Assembly (NCBI RefSeq): GCF_963676685.1
Contig: NC_092350.1
Location: forward strand, 3,461,486-3,525,485
Direction of reading: 5' to 3'
Length of the DNA stretch: 64,000 nt
Origin: Mytilus edulis
Lineage: Eukaryota; Mollusca; Bivalvia; Mytilida; Mytilidae
This document shows positions 43,390-52,175 of this stretch, piece by piece. Each line of letters begins with the position of its first letter. Position 1 is the first letter of the stretch. Both the position numbers and the translations under genes were made by a program. Below the pieces are notes generated by a model that saw only the letters and a program-made list of their open reading frames with translations, was not told the DNA's origin and ran no database searches.

Positions 43390-43550
43390 CAGTGGCGGAT
43401 CCAGAGGGGGGGTTCCGGGGGTCCGCACCCCCCCTTTATTTTGGCCGATCAATGCATTTGAATCGGGACATATGTTTGCACCCCCCCCTGCACCCCCCCT
43501 TTGCCCTGGGCTAGCACCCCCTCTTTCGAAAATTCCTGCATCCGCCACTG
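43390..43550. mobile_element. 161-bp MITE with TIR CAGTGGCGGATCCAG
   Basis: The left end CAGTGGCGGATCCAG and right end CCTGCATCCGCCACTG are inverted, and TATAT flanks both sides (43385-43389, 43551-43555). The interior is G- or C-rich on alternate strands (runs of GGGG and CCCCCC) with GCACCCCC repeated three times. I know the CAGTGGCGGATCC end as a widespread MITE terminus in animal genomes. No protein is encoded. Confidence 0.82.
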
Positions 43551-43594
43551 TATATATTGATAATATAATACTTCCATCGTTTGACAAATAGCTG

Positions 43595-43655
43595 ATTTAT
43601 GTGTGATGCGGTTAAACCAGCATTTATGATTGGTTTAACCGCATCACACATAAAT
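43595..43655. repeat. Perfect 24-bp-arm hairpin
   Basis: Arms 43595-43618 (ATTTATGTGTGATGCGGTTA and four more bases) and 43632-43655 are exact reverse complements with a 13-nt spacer. The compact perfect palindrome suggests a recent tiny MITE; target duplications are not obvious. Confidence 0.8.
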
Positions 43656-43659
43656 ACGG

Positions 43660-44610
43660 ACATCTGATTAGTTTCAGATACTTATGATATAATCAAGCAA
43701 GTGAAAATATTTAATCTGAATTTCTCACCTTTTGCATATCTCATGGAGCATGAAATAGTGACCAATTCCAGCGGCTCATCCCTACCACTCATTACATAGT
43801 AAGTGCCCCCCCCCCCCTCCCGAGAGGATAGGATACTAATTTTCGCGTTGATAGAGACTCTCTATATATAATATTATAGCAGTGGTCGCCGTAAAGAAGA
43901 AACTTGGAATTGATAGTTAATAGCAAATACACTTCATTTATAATATACCTTATGTTCATAGTATACAGAAACGCAAAAATAATGGAATTTAACAGAGAAA
44001 AAAAACGGACTTTGGAAAAAAGGGAGAGGGCTTTAAAAATTTGTCCTGTCTCCAAGTATCTATGAACTTTGATACCTTTTCTGAAATTCTCCAGACATAA
44101 AATCTTTTACAAAAATTCTCCCTACAACAGTTTACATATATATACTTTCAACTAAGCTCTAAATGTGGTGTGTTCTAGTATAATATAACTCTGATTGATG
44201 GCATTCGTCTCAACTCGGCCGATTCCATACCCTCATCTAAGGATAGAAGGAGAGTAGAGGATTCTACCAAGGATTGCAGAATGTGATTGATGGTTGTCTT
44301 ATTGGCATCTTACTGATTAATATTTTGAATAAGTGGTCACTGCCAGTGGTCATGCATATAATAAATAATGATATTGATGAACTAATGATTCTATTTACGT
44401 AAAAACAATTATCAAAGAGTAACTGATTCACAATAATACCAAACTCTGAGGAAAATTCAAAGCTAAAAAAGTCCCTAATCCAATGGCAAAATCAGAAACT
44501 CAAACACATCAAACAATTTGATAACAACTGACTAAGTACAGGCATTTTCACATATAGAAAATGGTGGATGTACTCCTCTGACAAGTAGTCTGAAATATAA
44601 TATAATTATA
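43660..44610. other. Non-coding stretch
   Basis: A short poly-C run lies at 43808-43817. An 87-codon minus frame at 43792-44055 has no recognisable domain. Nothing else can be supported. Confidence 0.45.
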
Positions 44611-44616
44611 TAATAA

Positions 44617-44717
44617 AATGGAGAATGGAAATGGAGAATGTGTCAAAGTGACTACAATAAAATTGAGAATGGAAATGGGGAATGTGTCAAAGAGACAACA
44701 ATAAAATTGAGAATGGT
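44617..44717 (-). repeat. Tandemly duplicated 3' end of tail family B (-)
   Basis: ATTGAGAATGGAAATGGGGA and GAATGTGTCAAAGAGACAAC are the reverse complement of the family B end (CATTTCCATTCTCAATTTTA). The block occurs nearly twice with a period of ~55 bp and a third partial start. Confidence 0.7.
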
Positions 44718-44914
44718 CAAAGCATTTTATTTATAAGAAAATGTTTAAATCGTCAACTGAAATATATTTCACGTTGACTTCCATATACCGAATTCATAGA
44801 TAAAACCTATGTCCAGTGACGCATGCGCATGCGCATTACGGACCGGACTGATTCTTGACAATGATATATTTGATCAAATGAATAATATTAAGCATGAAAA
44901 GAAATTTTATATTA

Positions 44915-45840
44915 AAAACAGATGCTCCGCAGGGCGCAGCTTTATAGGACCGCAGAGGTTGAACCCTGAACGGTTGGGGCAAGTATGGACACAACATTCA
45001 AGCTGGATTCAGCTCTAAATTTGGATTGTGATTAAATAGTTGACACAGCATAGGTTTCTGACACAGAATGAATGTGGTCTAATGAACTTAAAACTTTTCT
45101 TTTGCCTTTGAGCAATTCACTATGCTGTTGAATATTAATCCTCTCAAAAAAATGTTTGAAGAAATTTTCTTTCTATTTTTGAAATCTGAAATGAGAAAAA
45201 TTGAACCCCCCCCCCCATTTTTTTTTCACATCCCCCTTTCCTTTATTCCAAAACCAATCTCAATTCAAATTTCTAATGGAGTTTGCAACTATAACTACTC
45301 ATTTAAATACATCATAAAATATTAAAATATAAAAAAGTGCTTGTTATCACTGAATGGTAAAGATTGTTTTAATTTATCAGTTGGTAGTAAAAGTGAATAT
45401 ACATTGTATATTGTATAAAACAATGATTTAAGTTGATTTAACTACTATTCTGGACAAAGAAAGATAACTCCAATTGAAATTTCTTGCTATTGCACAATAT
45501 TGTGCAATTAGATATTTCTTGCTATTGCGCAATACTGTGCAATTGAAAATACTTGCTATTGCACAATACTGTACAATTGAAGATTTCTTGCTATTGCGCA
45601 ATACTGTGCAATTGAAAATTTCTTGCTATTGCACAATACTGTGCAATTGAAGATTTCTTGCTATTGCTGAGTACTGTGCAATTGCAAATTTCTTGCTATT
45701 GCACAATACTTAATATAATAATTTTGGATTCTGATTTGGACCAACTTGAAAACTGGGCCCATAATCAAAAATATAAGTACCTGTTTAGATTCAGCATATC
45801 AAAGAAGCCCAAGAATTCAATTTTTGTTAAAAATTGCCGA
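44915..45840 (+). repeat. Dispersed repeat containing a 35-bp palindromic minisatellite
   Basis: GATGCTCCGCAGGGCGCAGC, GACCGCAGAGGTTGAACCCT and GTTGACACAGCATAGGTTTC are words I recognise from an abundant mussel repeat; only one copy is in this window. Its right part (45480-45710) has about seven 34-35-bp units, each with CTTGCTATTGCACAATACTG then TGCAATTGAA, where TTGCACAAT and its imperfect inverse make a short hairpin. The end runs to CAAAAATATAAGTACCTG and further. No gene. Confidence 0.6.
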
Positions 45841-45844
45841 AAAT

Positions 45845-46370
45845 CATATTCACATTTTACGAAGTATAGAAAATATCTTCCATTTCTGCACGTCGGAGCC
45901 ATTAAAAATATGCCTTTTTTCATAAAAAGTAGACGATCTTTTTCAACTGCTTTTTAAGTCAATTTGAGCCGCATGCCCCTATATATTTTTTTGGTTTTAA
46001 TGCAACACTGGCATTTCTAGTAACGGGAACTGCTACCCGTTTTTCCCTAGTTTGTGTAGTCTTCGAGAAAAAAAATACGGAACACTAGTGGTTCCCTATG
46101 GAAAATGCATTACGAATAATTGCGCTCTTGTAACCTGTTTTTCTGTTTTTTTTGGCGGCCGTTGGCTTGGCGGCTAGCTCGTATGTTTATTCGATCTGTT
46201 TGGATGATTATATTTAATATTTATAATGGCTAGACGCTATATTTGCTCATTAACATTAACTTTACATGTTAAATGTAACTGTCAGTGGTATAGTCGAGTG
46301 TTTATCCTGTTCTATGAAATATTTTGTTTGTCTTGTGTATATATTGTGCCGTAATAAAATTGAGTAACTT
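45845..46370. other. Non-coding stretch
   Basis: No open frame or repeat of note; sequence is AT-rich with a short GC-rich patch (GGCGGCCGTTGGCTTGGCGG) near 46154. Confidence 0.4.
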
Positions 46371-46374
46371 TGAT

Positions 46375-47440
46375 TTCTTTTGTGAGAAGCCTGGTAACTA
46401 CACAAACAGACATGATAGTCCTGGACTTTGCAAAGGCATTTGATAAAGTCAGCCATCCACGCCTGCTACACAAGCTCAGACACTATGGGATAAGAGGGGA
46501 AAATCACAAATGGATCACATCATTTTTAGATAACAGAACACAGGCAATTGTACTGGAACATAAGTATTCAGACAAAGTGGGAGTAACATCTGGAGTACCC
46601 CAAGGCAGTGTACTTGGACCTGTCCTTTTCCTTATCTTCATCAATGACATCACTGATGATATACAGTCAACAATCCGTCTGTTTGCTGATGATTGCGCCA
46701 TCTACCGGCCAATTAGAACAACCAAAGATCAAGCCATTCTTCAAAAAGATCTGACTACACTGACGAAATGGGGACAGAAATTGAAAATGGAATTAAGTAT
46801 CAGCAAATGCAACGTGATGCATCTAACAAGATCTAAAACCCCCATAAAAGAACCCTATTACATGAATGGGAAACAACTAGAAGCAGTCACAGACACGAAA
46901 TACTTGGGAATTACCATCAAAGATTACCTTAGCTGGAACCTACACATAAACAACATTGTAGCCAGTGCAAACCAAGCACAAGGGATGCTCAGCGGAAACA
47001 TAAAAAAGCTCCACAACAATCAAAAACCAATGCTGTCAACGCACTTATAAGACCAAGAGTGTAATATAGCGCAGCCATATGGGATCCCTATACGCAAAAA
47101 AATATTGACAAAATAGAGCGGGTACTAAGAAGAGCAGCTCGCTATATTTTCAACGACTACAGTAACGATTCGAGTGTCACAAGCATGATAAGCAAGCTTA
47201 ACTGCATACCTTTCTACCAACGAGGAGTGAACATCAGATTTTGCCTATTTTACAAAATTGTAAATGGACTAGTAGCAATTCCAACAGATACTTACCTCAT
47301 TCCACTGAATAGAACATCAAGACACTACAATACCATGGCATACGCCATCTTCAGCCCAAGACATGATTACTACAAATTCTCATTCTTTCCAAGAACAGTA
47401 ATAGCCTGGAATAAATGACCGGAATCGACAGTGAAAGCTC
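46375..47440 (+). pseudogene. LINE reverse transcriptase and C-terminal part, nearly intact
   Basis: 46370-47050 encodes motif A 'MIVLDFAKAFDKVSHPRLLH', motif B 'SGVPQGSVLGPVLFLIFIND' and motif C 'IRLFADDCAIY', so both catalytic Asp of F-A-D-D are present. 'DTKYLGITIKDYLSWNLHIN' is the post-RT block. A frame break at about 47048-47065 separates 47065-47418, which has 'RVLRRAARYIFNDY' and 'YKFSFFPRTVIAWNK'. The N-terminal endonuclease is lost by 5' truncation, so it is not active despite a good RT core. Confidence 0.82.
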
Positions 47441-47640
47441 TCACTATCGAAGCTTTCATGACACTGGTTTCCTAGATGATGGAATGTTTTTATCCTGCAC
47501 CAACTGTACAGCATGCACCGTATTTTCTTTTTTGATCATTGATCTTTTATTGTAAACATACATTACCAACACCTACGTAACGCACAAGTATTGAGTACTC
47601 ATTATTGAGTTTAACTACTATATCTAAGAAGAAGAAGAAC
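46375..47640 (+). mobile_element. 5'-truncated Jockey/CR1-like LINE with AAG-repeat tail
   Basis: Starts inside the reverse transcriptase and ends with TCTAAGAAGAAGAAGAAC near 47640, a simple-repeat 3' tail usual in such LINEs. No clear target duplication was found. The 3' UTR is about 220 bp. Confidence 0.75.
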
Positions 47641-47800
47641 GCTTCAAAGCTAAACATGTTTACAGCCTCTAAACTCTTTTAGCTAAACATGTTTCTAGTC
47701 TAAACGCTTTAGTTACAGATAATCATGTTTACAGTCTAAGCACTTTATAGCTTGGCATGTTTAGCCTGTACGCACATTAACTATTAAACATGTTTAGATT
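47641..47800. repeat. Degenerate ~38-bp repeat with AAACATGTTT palindromes
   Basis: Variants of GCTAAACATGTTTACAG and TCTAAACGCTTTA repeat about every 30-40 bp, with full or near palindromes AAACATGTTT at about 47655, 47692 and 47788 and partial ones between. It starts exactly after the LINE tail. Confidence 0.65.
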
Positions 47801-48590
47801 TAAAACGTCAAAAATCGGTTTCATAAATGTGTTTAGGCAAGTGTTTAGGCTCTAAACACAATTTCAGTTAGAGTGTTATTTTGTCGGCTTGAATTAAAAT
47901 ATTACGATCAGAGCAACTTTGCCCGTGTGCCGGTGCCCGCAAAATAGCCACTGTCTTTGAAAAAAATATATATAGATCTATGACATACTGACTGAGCAAA
48001 GTATGCGAACCTAAGGACTTTCTATACTTAATAGCATAGAAAGTCCGCCGCGGCAAACCCAAATAAAAAATCGACATCTTGATTAAAACTTTAAATATAA
48101 ATAGCCTATAAGTTTTGAAATTAAAAAAAATGACATTCAACAACCCTCAAACTGCTTTACAAGCGTTTACTGACAAGCCTGACTGCCAATTTGTTACCGT
48201 TTCTGTCCCACGTGTTCTGTCCGTTTACCGGAGTTCAGTAAGCTGTTGAGTTATGGGTTAGCCATACACAAATTATATAGCGATGTTCTACCACTTTGAT
48301 TTTTTTTAAATGTGAAGATGTTAATGTGTGTAATCATGGTAATCATGTATGCTAGATACCCTGTATATTATGAACTAAATACAGGGGGATCCCGCTTACT
48401 CAGTGTTTTGTCAGATTCCCGTATCCCGCTTACACTATGTACGTAAGCAATTCTCTCATTTTTTTGTCATTTCCCGGGTACCGCAAGACCTCATTTCCCG
48501 TTTTCACGCCACCATAATTTGACTTTCACGTGTCTCGCTTACAAAAAAATCGGCAATCCCGCGTCACGCTTAGACCCATGAGATCCACAA
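47801..48590. other. Non-coding stretch with one short hairpin
   Basis: GGACTTTCTAT (48015-48025) pairs with ATAGAAAGTCC (48036-48046). CCCGCTTAC-type words recur at 48390-48560. A 91-codon minus frame at 47868-48143 is unrecognised. Confidence 0.4.
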
Positions 48591-48591
48591 T

Positions 48592-49079
48592 GGGCCATTC
48601 CAGTTAATATCTGCTAAAGGGGATGGATGGTCTTTTCTGAGGGGTGTAAAATTTATACATCTTAGTGGTTAAATTTTGGGTTTTTTCATCTGACACGTAC
48701 ACTTATACGCAAAAATTTCTGAGGGTCTTGCAGCAGTAAATAATTAAAAATAATTACATCTTAGAAGTTACAAAAAAAACCTATTTCAGATCTTAGGGGT
48801 GCTTTGGAATGTAGACAGTTTCGTATCATGCATTATCAAGAAACTGAACTGAACTGGTATTGTATTTTTAATTCTGATGGGTACAATCCTTGCAGTAAAA
48901 AATTCTGATAGGTCATTTTTCCCATGAAAGCCCATCCACCCAATATGAACAGAAACTCTACATCTGACAGGTCTTAATTTATAGTTCTGATAGTTAGTTT
49001 TTCATGATGTTTTTTCTGATAGGTATGAAAAAAAATCTTCCATCCATCCCCACCTGTCAGAAATTAACTGGAATGGCCC
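48592..49079. mobile_element. 488-bp TIR element with AAT duplication
   Basis: The left end GGGCCATTCCAGTTAATATC and the right end's reverse complement GGGCCATTCCAGTTAATTTC pair over ~40 bp, including GGGGATGGATGG. AAT lies on both sides (48589-48591, 49080-49082). A 3-bp duplication is compatible with PIF/Harbinger-type MITEs (usually TWA), so the class is tentative. No coding. Confidence 0.75.
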
Positions 49080-49588
49080 AATACACATGCGAATATGATA
49101 AAAAAACGGAACTGATCTCTACATTACCGTGTCCGATCAGAATTTTATTGTGCTTCCTGTTTTCACAAGCGCCACCTAACAAAAATTAAGTATGGAAAGT
49201 GTGAAGAAAAGAAATGAACTTTGAAAATGATGTAGGGTCACTACAGGTAATACTGACAGTCATGTTACAAAATAGGGTATAAAAGCTACAACACATGTCA
49301 CAAAGACAAATGAGAATTCATCAAAAATGGAAAAATATGTCCTTGTTCCAGGTTTAGTAACAACATAATAATTTTTCCTATCATCTCATCTGATCATTGT
49401 ATCAAATATTTGAGGTGTGGTAACACATTTTGTAAGAATCTATATTAAAAAAAATGCTATTTTATGTTATACATACGATGAAAGTTAATACTAAATGAGT
49501 TAGGGAAATGCTTTGTATATCCCATATATACATACATGTATATGCAGGTGGACTGGTATATGTAACAGCTACTATGTCAGTTATTTTG
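49080..49588. other. Non-coding stretch
   Basis: AT-rich, no repeat or frame of note. Confidence 0.45.
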
Positions 49589-49677
49589 TTCCGGTGGAAC
49601 TTTTCAACTAGTTATTACGTTCCGATGGAACTTTCCAACTAGTTGTTTTCCGATTGCAGTCGAAAAGTTCCGTTAAA

Positions 49678-51332
49678 CAGTCAGGGGACTTACTGAAATA
49701 AGTGATTTTTAAATCACTTATTTGAGTAGCAAAATTGAAGTTTTGTCACAAATTGTGATTTTGTAGTTTTACCAAAATTTTAAACACATAGGTTTTAATA
49801 ATATCTTTTCATTAATAAAATTGGAAAAAATGAACTTTTTGCTTCTTTTATGTAGCATGTGTAGCAAGGTTTATGCCTTTGATGCTATCATTTATCTGCA
49901 AATTCTATTTTAGTTGAAAATATGCTATAATATTGGCTTTACATAATAAACTCATTTTTCCCAGCAGTGGGAGTATTTTTTCTGTAAAGTTCAAGGTTTC
50001 ATCTTTCAGACTATGTAATAAAATTCTACTGTTCGCGATAAAAATTTCACTGTTCGGGGGTGTTGAAATTAATGGGGGTTATTAACCCTTTCAACCCTTT
50101 CAACGCTATACACGGCATATGCCGCGATGACGTACGCCGTTCGCCACTGCTATTCGCGGCATATTGAAAAGGATTTTTCATAAGGACTCTTAAACCATTC
50201 GGTTTTCATTCGGGTTCTTTCTAATTTTTCCTCGTTTGAATCTAGGATATGCAAGGTCTCATTTGCGCTTGAAATCCCGACAATTTTTATAGTAAAATCA
50301 TGCAGTAGAAGAAAAATAGAAGGAAAATAAAAACAAATATTTTGACAAATGCAAATGGCGGAAATCGGAAACGAAGCTGTAAATATGGAAAAATTTCAGC
50401 ATTTCCTTGGCGAAACTAACAACGAGGATTAGTTAAAAGATTTCTTGTTATCTCAATGTGTTTATTACATTAAATTCGTGTGGGAAATATGATTTGATCG
50501 ATCATTACGAGACGTAGAAAAAGGGGGGAAAACGGAGGTTGACTGAAATTTTTTAGGACGGAGCTATTTATTTGTGCCACGATTACATAAAACGTTATAT
50601 ATGGTACAATACGCTACGGAATTGGGCAACTGGTGTCTTCTTTACAATATGGCAGATAAAACAACAAAATAAATGAAGACTAAAAGTAGTTTTTATTCAA
50701 AATTCAACACAAATGTAATAAATTACACCTTTTACCTGTTAATTACCTGAAAACGCAGGTAACCTGATAAAAATTTCAGTAAAATAATTGCCTAACATTA
50801 CAGTTCATGCTCTCCTGAGCATTTTTCATGCAATCACTTTCTCTGTATCTCATATAATAAAAAAGATACAGCAGTCTGAAAAGGAAAATACTGTTCTAAT
50901 GAATGAACTAAAAAAAAATGCAGCAGCAGCAGCCATTTTTCTATTTTTTTGTGTAGCGTTGAAGGGTTAAAATAATGATACTTAAATAAGTGATTTTAGG
51001 GAAGGAAATTGAAGTATGATACTGTAACAAGTGATTTTTATGTCATTATCCTAGATTCAGTACAAGGTCATCACCTGAAATGACCTGGTCATCCTAGACT
51101 ACACAGATGTTGGTTCAGATAATTTTAGAAACATAATTAGTCCCTGGATCATTAGTATTCTATATTTAAAGCTGTAATAAAATTCATTCACTTTTTCAAG
51201 TGATTAATTTGTACTACTTTTAAAATAGGTGATTATTAAAGAAAGACAACTCTTACTTCCAATCTATATGGAAATAATGTTACTTAAATCAGTGATTTAG
51301 AAAATCACTCATTTAAGTAAGTCCCCTGACTG
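49678..51332. mobile_element. TIR element with TTAAA duplication, host of a piggyBac-like MITE
   Basis: Ends CAGTCAGGGGACTTACTGAA and, inverted, CAGTCAGGGGACTTACTTAA, with TTAAA on both sides (49673-49677, 51333-51337). Each subterminal region is a hairpin of AAATAAGTGATT-type sequence (13-bp arms at the left). Without the inner MITE it would be about 780 bp. No transposase frame. Confidence 0.85.
50096..50966. mobile_element. piggyBac-like non-autonomous element
   Basis: TTAA on both sides (50092-50095, 50967-50970) and termini CCC...GGG as in piggyBac. The left end CCCTTTCAACCCTTTCAACG (with a 9-bp duplication) and right end's inverse CCCTTCAACGCTACACA match. 871 bp, no transposase; the open frame 50788-50970 is mostly low-complexity. 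TTAA target choice is the diagnostic feature. Confidence 0.82.
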
Positions 51333-51402
51333 TTAAAAAGACGCTAGTTGAAAAGTCCGGGAACAATGTAGCTAGTTCAGTAGTTGAAAAGTTCTGGCGG
51401 AA

Positions 51403-51610
51403 CTTTTATTTTTAATGTTCTAACATTGTTCAAGGTTTTTTTTTATCAAAATTGTGGGGAACTTTCTGACTACTTGAAAAATTCCATTTTATAAACTACT
51501 ACATTGTATCTAAAAATGAGATTCTGATTCAACATTATTATAAAACATACAGTTTGTAAGTTATGAAAATCAGGTTATGGTATTTTAGTTTTGTTATTAC
51601 TTGGAACAAC
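51403..51610. other. Non-coding, upstream of the exon-1 minisatellite
   Basis: No feature seen. The promoter and any upstream exon of the SPRYD3 gene were not located here. Confidence 0.4.
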
Positions 51611-51614
51611 AACT

Positions 51615-51981
51615 ATATATTGTGACTATAGGATTAAGCCATGAGATTATAAAGAATACTTTGTTTTTATTTACAGCATATTGTGGCTATGGAATTAAGT
51701 TATCAGAACCTAATGAATACTTTGTTTTTATTCACAGCATATTGAGGCTATGGAATTACCCTATCAGAATAAAATGAATTCTTTGTTCTTATTCACAGCA
51801 TATTGCTGCTATGGAATTACGCTATCAGAATAAAATGAATTCTTTGTTCCTATTCACAGCATATTGAGGCTATGGGATTTAGCGATGAGATTATAAGGCA
51901 TACTTTGTTTTTATTCACAGCATATTGCTGCTATGGAATAAAGTTATCAGAATCTAATGAATACTTTGTTCTTATTTACAG
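51615..51981 (+). repeat. 61-bp minisatellite repeating the exon-1 splice acceptor and start codon
   Basis: AG dinucleotides of acceptor-like TTATTCACAG or TTATTTACAG fall at 51676, 51737, 51798, 51859, 51920 and 51981, each exactly 61 bp apart. Each is followed by CATATTGnnGCTATGG and an ATG-containing stretch related to the true exon start (GGAATTACGCTATCAGAAT). The last acceptor (51981) is used here as the exon border because only its downstream sequence opens into the long conserved frame. Confidence 0.9.
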
Positions 51982-52175
51982 CATATTGCGGCTATGGAAT
52001 TACGCTATCAGAATATAATGAATTTTATAAGAAGACCAGGTGCTTTAGGAAACCAAGATTTCAGGAATTTTCAAGATTTGAGAAGACTACGAGAATTAAT
52101 AAATCGACAAGAGGTCGGCCAACAGGTCAATCAACCTCGGAATGAGAGGATTAATATTGATAGTGATATTTTAAG
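51982..52175 (+). CDS. SPRYD3: SPRYD3 exon with presumed start codon
   Basis: Acceptor TTATTTACAG, ATG at 51994, donor AAG/GTATAT. Encodes 'MELRYQNIMNFIRRPGALGN', a charged region rich in R, E and Q, and ends '...DSDIL' plus two bases of the next codon. The frame stays open upstream of the ATG to the acceptor (H-I-A-A), so translation from an earlier exon cannot be excluded. Confidence 0.75.

Larger units (their letters stand above)
49589..51402. repeat. Outer inverted repeat around nested DNA elements
   Basis: The left arm (about 49589-49654: GTTCCGGTGGAACTTTTCAA, CTAGTTATTACGTTCCG...) and right arm (51344-51402, reverse complement starting GTTCCGCCAGAACTTTTCAA) are imperfect inverses of ~60 bp. 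Each arm itself contains a short duplication of the AACTTTTCAACTAG word. It was probably an older small palindromic element that received the next insertion. Confidence 0.65.

Noticed and set aside
44809..45018. tRNA-derived SINE head
   Set aside because: GAGGTTGAACCCTGAA vaguely resembles a B box, but no matching A box at the right distance or cloverleaf is visible.
45122..45325. 67-codon frame after a poly-C tract
   Set aside because: It lies inside a dispersed repeat and includes proline runs from the C tract.
51957..52145. Alternative frame starting at 51957
   Set aside because: It overlaps SPRYD3 coding sequence in another frame and begins in the minisatellite.
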